Assembly: GCA_949752745.1 (NCBI GenBank)
Contig: OX457028.1
Location: 20,630,352 to 20,694,351 of the forward strand
Length of the DNA: 64,000 bases
Direction: 5' to 3'
Source of the DNA: Protula sp. h YS-2021
Taxonomy: Eukaryota; Annelida; Polychaeta; Sabellida; Serpulidae
In this document: piece by piece, positions 45,801-63,870 of the stretch
Layout: each line of letters opens with the position of its first letter
Numbering within the stretch: the first letter of the stretch is position 1
Made by a program: the position numbers and the translations under genes
Notes under the pieces: model-generated
Databases searched by the model: none
What the model saw: the letters and a program-made list of their open reading frames with translations, nothing else
What the model was told of the DNA's origin: nothing

Positions 45801-47790
45801 ATTTTTAACAGAGATAAGAGAAAAATAAATGTATAACGTCGTCTATAGCACAAAATAACATGTAAATATAAAAAAAAAACGGCCTGCAAACTATTATAGT
45901 AAGTTTCCCCAGTTTGAAAACCGGAATTTACCACACATTACAAGCATAAAAAGTTGTTTTTCTCTTTTCTTTCAATTGTATAAATGCTGAATTGTAAATG
46001 TGTAACACTTTATGCAACTTAAAACCTTGTAACTAGATCTTAAAAGTCCTTTTCTAAATTCAATGTCACTCACACAGTACGACATGGAATATCGGGCGTA
46101 GCCAGCATTTTTTCAAGGAGTTTGTGAATTTCCGTTGCGTGACATTAAAAGTATTGTTTCAAATGTCTCTGCATAAACAACTTGATTCTTGGGGTAGGTG
46201 GGAGTAGGGAGGGGGGTGGATTTAAAGTATATTTGACCCACTTTTTCAAGGCAGCCCATATCAATGTTGCAATACCTAAGATTGTTTATTGTAAGGATCC
46301 GCTTTCACGATTTTTTTTAAGAATGTAATATTCTTTCTCAAAAGCAGAAATATCAAGAGGAGACGGGATGGCCTCAAGGATTATGTCATAAACAATAACA
46401 ATTTCACTTTCAGAAGACCTTGTTCTATACAATCAGAAAAATAATGACAATATATCGAGCAGTTACACTTAGTCAAAACACAACTCGTCAGAGAAATGTA
46501 ACATTCCAGAGTAAACAGACCCTATCTCTTTACGAAAAAAATAATAAAACGCACACATAAGAGATTTATGCACGCAATTGTAGAAAATTGAAGCGTTTTA
46601 AGATCATACCACCAATGAAAAGAAAATAAAGTCCGTCATTCGCAGCGGTTTTGGGCCCATCGATTCAAAAGGAAAATTAGAAGATTCTAACCGCATGTGG
46701 AAATACAGCTAATTTTAACAGAGATAAGAGAAAAATAAATGTATAACGTCGTCTATAGCACATTCAGATAAACTGTGTAAAATAACATGTAAATATGAAA
46801 AACAGCCTGCAAACTATTAGAGTAAGCTTCTCCAGTTTGAAAACCGGAATTTACCACACATTACAAGCATAAAAAGTTGTTGTTCTCTTTTCTTTCAATT
46901 GTATAAATGCTGAATTGTAAATGTGTAACACTTTTATGCCACTTAAAACCTTGTAACTAGATCTTAAAAGTCCCTTTTTTAATTCAATGTCACTCAAACA
47001 GTACGACATGGAATATCGGGCGTAGCCAGCATTTTTTCAAGAAGTTTGTGAATTTCCGTTGCGTGACATTAAAAGTATTGTTTCAAATGTCTCCGCATAG
47101 ATAACTTGGTTCTCGGGGTAGGTGGGAGTAGGGAGGGGGGGTGGATTTAAAGTATATTTGACCCACTTTTTCAAGGCAGTCCATATCAATGTTGCCAAAC
47201 CTAAGATGGTTTATTCTAAGGATCCCCTTTCACGATTTTTTTAAGAATATATTTTTCTTTCTCAAAAGCAGAAATATCAAGAGGAGACGGGATGGCCTCA
47301 AGGATTATGTCATAAACAATAACAATTTCACTTTCATCAGACCTTGGTCTGTACAATCAGAAAAATAATGACAATATATCGAGCAGTTACACTTAGTCCT
47401 AACAAAAAACTTCAGAGAAATGTAACATTCCAGATTATACAGACCCTATCTCTTAACGAAAAAAATAATAAAACACACATATAAGAGATTTGACCACGCA
47501 GTTGTAGAAAATTGAAGCGTTTAAGATCATACTACAAAAGATCATAAAGACAATCATTCCTAGCGGTTTTGGGCCCATCATTTCAAATAGAAAATTAGAA
47601 AATTCTAATATCAGGTGCAACACAGACCGCTAGTTTTAACAGAGAGAAGAGAAACCGTGTAACCAGATCTGAAAGTTTTTTTTTTGAATTCAATATTACT
47701 CCAATAGTACAAGGTGGAATATTTGGCGTAACCAGCATTTTCTCAACGGGTTTGTGAATTTCCGTTGCACGACATTGAAAGTATTGAGTT
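39801..47790 (-). repeat. Right satellite arm: ~920-bp units, inverted
   Basis: The reverse complement of the left arm. The landmark CTAGATCTT recurs at about 41439, 42361, 43282, 44209, 45120, 46033 and 46957 (period 911-927). The innermost diverged unit (about 40085-40580: AAATAAAAACTACAGCGCG...) is the mirror image of the left inner edge unit (18300-18745), and units at 41.0 and 41.9 kb share private variants with the left unit near 16.7 kb. No stable ORFs. Confidence 0.93.
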
Positions 47791-48425
47791 TATCTTATTC
47801 CTCACATAAAATCCAAGGTTGAAGAAGCTTTAAAACTTAAGTACAAAAAAATTCAGGCCATCGTACAAGCGATATTAGATCTATCATTTAAAAAAGCAAA
47901 GCAATTCTAGCCAAATTTACGGACAAACTGAGCTAATAGAAATAGACAAAATAAATGTTTAATTATAAGGACCGCAGTTTCAGGCGAAAATAGCAATCTA
48001 TGAGAAACGAAAGCCATTTCCCTGCATGCATTGTTTTGAATCCACACTCCTCTAGAAATGATTAGACGAATTTAAGATTCAGTCGAATCCACCCATCATA
48101 CATTGACAAAAAAATACCACTGTGTGCATACCAAAGAGGTATGAACACAGTGGTATTTAACGTCAGTGTTTCAAAATAATAACTGCAAAAAAAAGTCAAA
48201 TAAAAGGTCACACCCATTATTTTATTCTTTCCAAAGATTGCACATGTTGTGTGCAAGAAACTGAACTATGTTGAAAATTATGCTCAAAAATATAAGTGCC
48301 GCCATTTAATTGTTGTTGGACCCAAAACTTCAAAAAGATAAATATGTAAATAGAACAATTTCTTCACATGTAGAATATACATAGCCTCCACAACCAGTTA
48401 TGGGCTAGTCGGACTATAGTTTCGG
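47791..48425 (-). repeat. Right outer hairpin module
   Basis: Reverse complement of the module at about 10405-10790 on the left (CTCTAGAAATGATTAGACG, GACCGCAGTTTCAGGCG, GCGATATTAGATCTATCATT) and also colinear with 39210-39800. It contains the hairpin at 48112-48158. Confidence 0.85.
48112..48158. repeat. 47-bp hairpin palindrome, copy 3
   Basis: AAATACCACTGTGTGCATACC and GGTATGAACACAGTGGTATTT around AAAGA. Orientation is opposite to the 10419 copy as judged by flanking sequence. Confidence 0.9.
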
Positions 48426-51749
<3,324 letters not shown>

Positions 51750-52089
51750 GTTTTGGGCGTGACAAATATTCAGTGCGTGCTAGTGTTCTAGATGTAGTAC
51801 TTATTCAAAGTGCACCATGCGGACCGGATGTGGATGGTGTGATTCTGCACAAACGTGTATTTATGGTTCTGGCCCCCGGTCCAGATGTATCTACAGGTGA
51901 CGCGTGGTTCTACTACAAATGCGTAATAGTTGAGTCAAATATTTAATATTTTCCATAGACTGTGATGGCTGGTATTGCAACCCTAGCATTTCTGACACAA
52001 ATAAAGAGATGTGCCACGAAAAAAAATAGAACCGGAATTAGCATAAAACCACCACGTGGTTTTATGTTAAATCCGGTAATTAGTATATA
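51750..52089. other. Loop of the 5.4-kb palindrome
   Basis: About 340 bp between the arms. It contains a short perfect dyad, CATAAAACCACCACGTGGTTTTATG (positions 52042-52066; arms CATAAAACCA and TGGTTTTATG), nested in a wider CCGGAATTA...TAAATCCGG dyad, and a GGTCCAGATGTATC / GGACCGGATGTGG pair. No ORF of note. Confidence 0.7.
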
Positions 52090-54882
<2,793 letters not shown>

Positions 54883-55514
54883 CTATCGCACATTTTGGGA
54901 ACAAACTTAACACTTCCCTCTTTCTTTCCACAAATGAAATACGAGTATGTTTCGTGGTAGGCCTTTGTGTTGGCCAGCTCTTATTTATCTATTAAGGCTT
55001 TAGCATGAAAATATACCTTTTGAGAAAAATATTTCAAGTATATTTCAAACATTTTAATTTTCGGATAAGGACCTGGTTACCTTTAACTTCAAAATTTATA
55101 TTAATGTAAATTCCATGAAGGCGCTTTTTAGATCATATCTGCGTATCAGTATTAAGGTAAAAACGATAGCAGACAAAACAAAGCAACCTGAGAATAAATA
55201 AATCAAATGGATTACAATGTTGAGAACACTCAGTTCTCGTTTGGTTATTTTTTACTTGTTAGGTTAATGGTAGACAAGACAGAGAGATAGAAAAGCAAAC
55301 AACTTAACCCTAGAATAGACGATTCAAAATTGAAGAGGTACATCTATATCAAGAGCAGAAAGAAGGCGTTACCATCTCTCTGTGTCCATATCCGGGGCGT
55401 TATTCTGACATTGCATTGAATTAATTTTTGCTTAATTTTTTCGGTTTGCAGTTCATTTCTGGCATGCTTGAGTTTTGAAAATTCAAGTAATAGAATTTAT
55501 ATTCTTATTTGGAA
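54883..55514. other. Spacer upstream of the small two-exon gene
   Basis: AT-rich, with no repeat family recognised. It presumably includes the promoter of the ORF starting at 55515; I see no defined core element. Confidence 0.35.
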
Positions 55515-55768
55515 ATGGAACGACGAAAGAGAGAACAAGAGAGAGTTATTCAGAAAATGGAGGATGCCGTCACTGTACTAGACTATAGCATCTCTTTCAC
55601 AGGTATGTCGGTTTAAAGACAACATTAATTTACTAAAACACATTTCCAGATGCAAACCAGGACATTTTGGAAGCTGCACTGCTGCAGGAAGCAGTCAGTA
55701 TGCTGGACTATAGAATAGATACAGTGGAGGATGAGGTAGAGGCATACGACTTCCAAATCACCGAATAA
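55515..55768 (+). CDS. Small two-exon gene, 68-residue acidic helical protein
   Basis: Exon 1 is 55515-55602 (MERRKREQERVIQKMEDAVT..., donor ACAG|GTATGT) and exon 2 is 55650-55768 (acceptor CATTTCCAG, stop TAA), joined in phase 1 over a 47-bp intron. Unspliced reading hits TAA within the intron. The product is charged and probably coiled-coil; the two halves each contain a similar phrase (VTVLDYSI and VSMLDYRI), suggesting internal duplication. An AATAAA lies about 45 bp past the stop. No family recognised. The very short intron differs from those of gene B (all over 240 bp). Confidence 0.45.
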
Positions 55769-58700
55769 AGACGGATGTTGATGAATCTGATCTGACACGA
55801 GGTGAAATAAAACTTGGTGCGTCTTAAATTATGCTAGGTTTTATTGATAGTGCCAGAAAGTAATTTTAGTTAACATTAAAGAATAATGCATATAAGAATG
55901 TGGCCCATTGTAACTGTATTGGAGTCAAACACATTTCTTAATTTTCTATACGAGTTCGATGTTTAACAAGCTGTACGACTTGTCCGATCCGACTTTCCGC
56001 TACCGAGATATTTTACTTAAGAACAGATAAAGTTTTACGTACTGACCCCTTTCTTAATTTCACTACACGCCTCAAAAATTGAAACAACCGTTGTACTGAC
56101 CCCAAGGAATATCCATATAAAATTTTACGTCGATATCACCGTCACTATTCGGCCACCAATACTTTGCACACACGATCTTGTTATAATTAACTGCATATTT
56201 TATGTGTTTACGTCATGTGCTATTTTTGTTCGTTCTACTCTCGACAAAATTAACAGAAATTTTCGGAACTATCACGCAACAATGCCACCTAGTTTGAACT
56301 CCGATGTTTATCGGCTGAGAAATCCCACATACAAGATTTTAACGTAGTGACATAAGCCTTTCTTAATTTTGAAACATTCCTTCACAAGTTAATAGAATCG
56401 TTCCACTGATCAAATATCCATGTGGTAAGTTTCAAAATCACTGAAATGTAGTAAACGTTCTTGTAATAAAGTGTTCAGCCTCATATATGTTTTAATCTTT
56501 CTTAGTTGACGCTTTTGAACATCTTTTAAAACATGCTTTTATCTCTTTCCTTAAAATTTACAAATTAAACCAACTAGAATTCATTAATTTGAAGCACTAT
56601 TAGATGTAGATAAATTTTGTGAAAACTTTTTTTGATATTCGCTAGGATATTACCAGTTAGCCTTATTAATATATTACCTCTGTGAGTTCAACTGATATGT
56701 ATTTGATAGATATTTGGATCAACATATAATATGCAAAATAATGCTACTGAGCAATCTGAATTCTTGCAAAGACAACACGAAATCAGCCATTACAATTGCT
56801 TAAAATTGATGCAAAATATCCCATGTTAGCTTCCTTCAGAAGCTGGAGCTTAAAACTGTCCCCTGTTCAACGGGTGTGATATTTATGGATAACGCACTCC
56901 GACAATACATAAATATTAATGATACCCAAGCATATTTATTAATGGTATCCATTCTAATGGAAAGCTATGTATTGTGCAATATGTTTTAAATAGTTATGTA
57001 TGCATGTTATTATGCTTTGAAGTATTAGGGAATGCACTTTGTAAAAGAGTTTAGTGCAAGAAGAGAGAGTAAGGTAAAGTTAGTCACATAAAACTGTTTA
57101 AAGAAAATTTATGCAACTAAATTTCCCTGCCGTTGTCATTTCAAATTAAGCCAATTTGTGCAGTCAACGGCCAATATTGAAAAACTGCTATTTTGCTACG
57201 TTCCCAAGCTCTTAGGTTCATGACAGCACGATATAAACTTAGCATTTATTTACATCAGAATATAATTATTCCTTTTAAAAGACAAGATTTCTAAATAAAC
57301 TCCCTGTTGATTCCGAAGATTAGCAAAAGTCTATACAACGAAAAAACTGAGATTATGAACTTCAATACGAGCCAATTGCATTTGTTTACATAATGATAAA
57401 ATGAAAGGAACGTCGTTACAGACAAATCAACAATGGCATGGCTATGTTGACTTCTTTGTTATTGTCCATCTTGCCAAAGAAATCATTGTGCTTTATAAAT
57501 AAAACTGTATTTTTCTTTTTAGTATGAAACTGTATACGGTAACAGCCTTTTTAATGGGCTACGCGTGCAAAAGGCAATTGAATTGTTCATAGATCTGGAA
57601 TTTCTTAATGAAGCTGCAAAAATTGTTACGTTTGATAAAATCGGAAGTTAAGGACTAAATCTCTACATGAGGCACAAAACATCAGACATGACGAATCACT
57701 TTAAATACTAAATGCTCTAACATTTATCAGTCGACGCATTTCTTAGACTTGAACAAAAAAATAAAGGAAACCGAAAGCTCGTTATTCATTCGCAAACTGC
57801 TAATAGCTTCAATTTTATGAAGCAAGAAGGTATAATTGTTTTTTTTCAATAATTTTGAAATCCCATATCCATATCTGGGAAGTCTCATTTTCTTTAGCCA
57901 TCGGCATATGCCACCATATAGTGCAAGTGATATCACCAGCAAACAAATGTCATCTGCAGCCAAAAATATTATCCAGGCAAGAAATTGCATTTCCTCGATT
58001 TTTGTAATTAACAATAGTAGTTAATATTATACTTGACCAGGGCTTCTTTTCTTAACATATCCATCACCATATGACAAGCATATAGACCATGTGACATCAC
58101 TCTACAATCTGAATGTCGTCTACTGAAAAATATCAGGCAGGTTAAATTGTATTTCCCTCGATTTGGGACATTCTTTCTTGATATAATTTCTGGCAAGGGC
58201 TTTTTTTCCTATATATTCGCAGGCCATATCACCACACAATCTAAATGTGTGCATCTTATTTCTTAACAAACACAGCTGAATCATGTGTACTTGTATGTCG
58301 CAAATCATAAATTTCGAAACATATTAGTTTTTCTTATTTCGTTGAAATCATGTATCTCTGTTCAATTATAAAGAAACGCACAAGAGTCCAATGTTTTCGG
58401 TTCAATTAAAAAGTAAAGCCTGAGACTTTCAAACGCCTCTTCTACAGCTCTATAAACTATGCATTTTGGATTTCTCTCAACGTTGCATTTCTTTTATTTG
58501 CTCTGTGGCAAACACATCGATTTAAACACTGGACCACACATAGAGTTAACTTACTTTTGTGATTACATATGGTTAAGTTTTTTAAATCTTTGTTTCTTTC
58601 AGACCTTAAGTAATGTGTGAGTTAAAGTTATACCAGTCGCATGGTGGTATACTGGACCGTATTCAAGAATTATTTTGACATACACTTTTGTGATATTCAA

Positions 58701-59030
58701 AGGAAAAAAGCTAGAAGCATCGCTTACATGTCCTGATTGAATTTTGGACTGGATAGTTCAGGATACACTAATTTATAATTGTTTGGTAACCAGTTCTCAA
58801 AACGCTAATCCTACCACAACTTTGATCCTAATAATTTCAAACTTTCTATGTATGTTTACCAGAGAGACTTGTTTTTAAATATTTAATTTTTGACAATGGA
58901 CATAAATTGGGAGTGGATGAGATTTTTGTGGCCAGTTTTCAATATTCTTCTTCTCCCACAATTTTAATTTGATTTCTTTCAAATTCTCATGTTTGTTTCC
59001 AAATGGTTCTGTCTTAGAAATTTACTTTTT
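55769..59030. other. Long AT-rich stretch without convincing genes
   Basis: No coding region stands out. Degenerate repetition is visible at 56000-56460 (ACTGACCCC/CTTTCTTAATTT phrases) and 57860-58300 (a roughly 180-bp motif with ACCATATAGTGC / ACCATATGACAAGC / CCATATCACCACAC and ATTTCCCTCGATTTG). Short antisense ORFs in the second region follow the repeat and are not supported. Confidence 0.45.
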
Positions 59031-59640
59031 TGTCGATTCTGCGCTTCAAAGGATAATAGGCCGATTTGGGGTTGAACTGAACTCATTGATGACAGTAGGA
59101 TTCGGCTCTTTCAGGGTCAGCAGACTAATACCTCACGGCCATTAGTTCATAGAACATGCCATAATCCTACTCTTCAAGGGGCAATACGTTAACATGCAAT
59201 GGCAAAAGCTCGCGGAAGGAAAACCTGGGCGTTCCGTTTACATTTACTTTGAGGCTTTTACTTTCACGCTATATGTTCCAAAACGATTTAATATGTTTAC
59301 ATACTGCATTCTCCCAAACTACATAATAATAATCATCTTGGTATATGTGCAAAATTGTTTCAATATGTTTTATAAATGTAATTCAATAAAAGTAATAATG
59401 TATCAGAAAAATGTTCACAACATACCGCATTTTCGTAAGAAATTGCACAGCTTGGAAAACGTTTCTCGTAAATTTTCGAAACAAGTGTACATCTTACCTG
59501 TCTGAAGGAACAAAAAATGAGTAACTTTTCATTTTACTTCAATATCCTTGGGCGTTCTTGTGCTTTTATGACAGCATGCAATTAATTTCAATATCTAAAT
59601 AATTGAAAAAAAAACTAGACAAACTGTCGAAAGGTATTTT
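59030..59640 (+). repeat. Dispersed partial copy of the palindrome arm
   Basis: The segment resembles 49880-50460: ATTAGTTCATAGAACATGCCATAAT..., TATATGTTCCAAAACGATTTAATATG, ATGTATCAGAAAAATGTTCACAACAT and TGACAGCATGCAATTAATTTC each have counterparts in the same order in the left arm of the 5.4-kb palindrome. It is only one arm fragment, more diverged. Confidence 0.65.
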
Positions 59641-59967
59641 ACTGCGGAACGTAAGCTGATTTTTTGTGCAAGGTACAGAGGGGGTGGGCGGTGCTAAGCC
59701 GTCAATCATTCATTTCGTCATCCTGACCGCTGCTCGGGTTGTCGCTGTGTCATACACTATGTAAATAGCCTATGTAATTATGAATCACTGCTGTTTGATG
59801 GCTTGGATTAAAACAACAGGTGTTTTGTCGTTTTTTCAGTAATTTCTAGAAATTGGTGAAACCGTCAAAGTTTTTTGCAACATTAAATATCGGTTGTTAT
59901 AAATTCTCGTTGTTGAAATATTTAATTCAGTGGCGATCTACCTGAACATCGAATTATGGAAAGCAGT

Positions 59968-61230
59968 AAAAGTAGTGTAGAAATACGAGTTCCACTTCAA
60001 TCAATCATGGTGACGTCATCAATCACGTGATCAATTAAGCCCCGCTCACTTTCTGTCTATCACCTGTCAATTATCGTGACGTCATGAATCACGTAATCAA
60101 TGAAAAGCTAATGAAATCAATGAAGGCAATAAAGCCCCACCCACTTTCTGTCTATCACCTATCAATCATCGCGACGTCATGAATCACGTGACCAATGAAA
60201 AGCCAATGAAATCAATGAAGGCAATGAAGCCCCTCCCACTTTCTGCCTATCACTATTCAATTATCGTGACATCACACCCTCATATCTATTTTTAGACTGG
60301 GGAAATTTTACAGCATTTATTTTTGAAAAAGTAGATAACTAGTGATAGGCTCTTCGCACATGTGGCTGTAAGCATAATTTTTTCACCTCAAAATTTGAAT
60401 TTTAAAAAGTGAAAAAATTGATAAGTTTTGTTATGTTTAACCGATTTGAATGAAAATTTTACCGTTAGATTCAGTTTTATATCTAGTTTTGACATAAAGT
60501 AGTCACAGGCCATTTGCATATCTGGCTATAAGCATAAATTTGTTCACCTCAAACTTTGAACTTTAAAAAAAGTAAAAATGTAGATAACTTTCGTTATGTT
60601 CAACCGATTTGAAAAAAAAAATTACCGTTGATCCAGTTTTGTTTTTAGTTTTGACATAAAGTGGTCACAGGCTATTTGCATAGGTGACTGTAAGCATAAG
60701 TTTTTCACCAAAACAATTTAAATTTTCAAAAACTTTTGTGTCTAGTTTTGGAATAAAGTGGTCATAGGCTATTTGCATATGTGGCTATAAGCATAATTTT
60801 TACATCTTAAAAGCCCAAAAAAAGTAGACAACTTACGTCATGTTCAGCCTATTTGAATGAAAATATTACCTTTTGATTCAGATTTATAACTAGTTTTGAC
60901 ATAAAGTGGTCATAGGCTATTTGCATAGGTGACTGTAAGCATAAGATTTCCACCTCAACAATTTTAACTTTTAAGAAACTAAAAAAGTAGACAACTTTCG
61001 TCATGTTCAACCGATTTGAATGAAAAATTTACCGTTTGATCCAGTTTTACGTCTAGTTTTCTACATAATGTTGTAAAAGGCTATTTGCATATTTGGCTAT
61101 AAGCTGTTTCATCCCAAATTTTTTGTGAGAACAGAACACCATTCAAACATGTAGTTGAATGACAAGCAACTTCAAACATGTAATCGAATGACAAGCTCAT
61201 TCAAAGACATGTTTGAATTATTTTGAAACA
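59968..61230 (+). repeat. Left arm of 3.4-kb palindrome
   Basis: From AGTAGTGTAGAAATACGAGTT inward, it mirrors 62330-63359. Outer part: about 100-bp repeats with TGACGTCATGAATCACGTG and CCACTTTCTGTCTATCACC (60009-60290). Inner part: units of about 125-190 bp with GGCTATTTGCATATGTGGC and GTCATGTTCAACCGATTTG (60480-61100). No ORF. Confidence 0.88.
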
Positions 61231-62345
61231 TATTACGTCGTGGTAGTGTTCAACAAGTTGTTCAATAAGTTGTTTTACAACAATTGTTCAACAAGTTGTT
61301 CAAAAAGCTGTTGCTCAACATGTTAAACATGTTGAACATGTTGTTCAACAAGTTCGCTAATTTCAGAATGTTGTTAAACAAAATGAACATGTTCAACATG
61401 TCGTTGAACATGTTGAACATGCTCAACATTTTGTTGAACATGTTGAACATGCTTAACATGCTGAATATGTTGTTCAACATGGTCAACATGTTGTTTAACA
61501 TGTTGTTCAACATGATGAACCTGTTCAACATGTTGTTTAACATGTTGGACTTTGTCAACATGTTAAACATGTTCAACAACATGTTGAACATGTGCCACTT
61601 GTTCAACAACACGTTGAGCATGCTAGACATGTTGAACATGCTGAACAACATGTTCAACAACATGTTGAGCATGTTCAACTTGTTCAACAACATGTTTAAC
61701 ACCATGCTTAACACGTTCAACAACATGTTAAACATATTGAAGACCATGTTTAACATGTTTAGCAACATGTTGAACATGTTCAACTTGTTTGACATCCTGT
61801 TGAACAACATGTTGAACCTGTTGAACATGTGCAACAACATGTTGAACATGTTCAACTTGCTTAACAACATTTTGACCATGTTGAACATTTTGAACATGTT
61901 CAACTTGTTCAACAACATGTTGAAATTGTTGAACTTGTTGAACAACATTTTCAACATGTTTAACATTGAGCAACTTGTTGAACAATATTTGTACAACAAC
62001 TTGTTGAACACTACCATGAAGTAATATGTTTCAAATATAATTCAAACGCGTCTTTGAATTTGCTTGCCATTCGATTACATGTTTGAATTTGCTTGGAATT
62101 GACACACATGTTTGAATGGTGTGCTCTTCAGACAACATTTTGCTTAACATGTTGTTAAACATCATGAACATGTTCAACATGTTGAACAACATGTTGAACA
62201 TGTTCAACTTGTTGAACAACATGTTGAAATGTTGAACATGTTTAACATGTTGAACAACAGCTTTTTGAGCAACTTGTTGAACAATTTTTGTACAACTACT
62301 TGTTGAACAACTTGTTGAACACTACAGTGACGTCATATGTTTCAA
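61224..62345. repeat. AACATGTT-based central array
   Basis: A dense array of the self-complementary octamer AACATGTT and its variants, spaced mostly 9-15 bp apart (AACATGTTGAACATGTTC-type), at 61250-62000 and again 62140-62330, separated by a segment (62035-62140) resembling the flanks at 61150-61225. Both ends carry GTGTTCAACAAGTTG/CAACTTGTTGAACAC. Because the motif is palindromic, the two long ORFs on opposite strands (about 250 codons each, Asn/Met/Leu/Phe only) are artefacts. Confidence 0.92.
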
Positions 62346-63359
62346 ATATAATTCAAACACGTCTTTGAATGGGCTTGCCATTCATGTTTGAATTTGCTTG
62401 CCATTCAAACGCATGCTTGAATGGTGTGCTCTTCTCACAAAAAAATTGGGATGGAACAGCTTATGGCCAGATATGCAAATAGCCTATGACAACATTATGT
62501 AAAAAACTAGACGTAAAACTTGATCAAACGGTAAAATTTTCATTCAAATCGGTTAAACATGACAATAGTTACCTTCTTTTTCCGTTTTTTAAAGTTAAAA
62601 TTGTTGTGGTGAAAAACTTATGCTTACAGTCACCTATGCAAATAGCCTGCGATCAATTTTTGTTAAAACTAGAAATAAATCTGAATCAAAAGGTAATATT
62701 TTCATTCAAATAGGTTGAACATGACGTAAGTTGTCTACTTTTTTTTGGCTTTTAAGATGTAAAAATCATGCTTATAGCCACATATGCAAATAGCCTATGA
62801 CTACTTTATTTCAAAACTAGACACAAAAGTTTTTGAAAGTTAAAATTGTTTTGGTGAAAAACTTATGCTTACAGTCACCTATGCAAATAGCCTGTGACCA
62901 CTTTATGTCAAAACTTTCCATTCAATTTGGTTGAACATTAAAAAAAGATATCTACTTTTTAAAAAAAATTACTAAAAATTAATGTTGTAAATAGACATGA
63001 GGGGTATGACGTCACGATGATTGACTGATGATAGACAGAAAGTGGGTTGGGCTTCATTGCCTTCATTGATTTCATTGACTGTTCTTTGGTCACGTGATTC
63101 ATGACGTCGCGATGATTGATAGGTGATAGACAGAAAGTGGGCGGGGCTTCATTGCCTTCATTGATTTTATTGGCTTTTCATTGGTCACGTGATTCATGGC
63201 GTCACGATGATTGACAGGTGATTGACAGAAAGTGAGCGGGGCTTAATTGATCACGTGATGGACAGCTTTAATTTATGGGCGGGGCTTAATTGATCACATG
63301 ATTGATGACGTCACGATGTTTAATTTAAGCCGAACTCTTATTTCTACACTACTAGTAAA
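62346..63359 (-). repeat. Right arm of 3.4-kb palindrome
   Basis: The reverse complement of the left arm: GCCACATATGCAAATAGCC, AAATCGGTTAAACATGAC, GATAGACAGAAAGTGGG, CACGTGATTCATGACGTC, ending in ATTTCTACACTACTAGTAAA. Arms differ by substitutions and unit number. Confidence 0.88.
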
Positions 63360-63379
63360 AAGACTGGGAGAAAGGCACT

Positions 63380-63870
63380 AAGTCTAGGTCATTCTTTCGT
63401 AAAGCGTGTACAAAGATTTTGGTACCGATCAGATGAATATATATTGAACTTAGGCAGTCATTACAGCTGCAGTTTTTTTCGCAGCCTTGAATAGGGGGAT
63501 CGGATTAAAGAGATGAAATTAGACGTTGTTGTTTTAGATATTGGTTCAAACGACCTGTGCAAACCCTCAATAACTCCAGAAGTTTTTGCTAAAAAGAATT
63601 CGACTTTTTGCTAAAGCTTGCTCTTGACCAGAATAAAAAAAGTGATTACTCTGAAAATATGGTTTCGGGACCATAACATTTGGGAAAAACGAATCGTCGT
63701 TCCGTTCACGAGTATAATAAGACTGTTTTTGTAACGAATGGAATTATGACAGAGGCTATATCTTCAACACCAGAAAGCGATGTCTTTCTCTTCAATATCA
63801 AGAGGACGGTGTTAACCCAAATGAAGAAGGATTGCGGAAATACAGTAACATATACAGGGCAGCTCTTCTT
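63380..63870 (+). pseudogene. Broken SGNH-hydrolase-like remnant
   Basis: ATG at 63513 reads MKLDVVVLDIGSNDLCKPS and stops at 63612-63614. DVVVLDIGSNDL fits the GxND block of SGNH/GDSL-type hydrolases, which in invertebrate genomes often occur inside mobile-element proteins. Downstream, in another frame (63680 on), YNKTVFVTNGIM...DVFLFNIKRTVL could be a later part of the same domain. Stops and frame changes in between make this a relic. I do not see the C-terminal DxxH block in the window. Confidence 0.35.

Noticed and set aside
57727..58308. Antisense ORFs of 62-95 codons
   Set aside because: They follow a degenerate ~180-bp repeat and show no shared motif or splice context.
61262..62024. 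Two ORFs of about 250 codons on opposite strands
   Set aside because: Both are readings of the same palindromic AACATGTT array and contain almost only Asn, Met, Leu, Phe and Lys; no gene-like composition.
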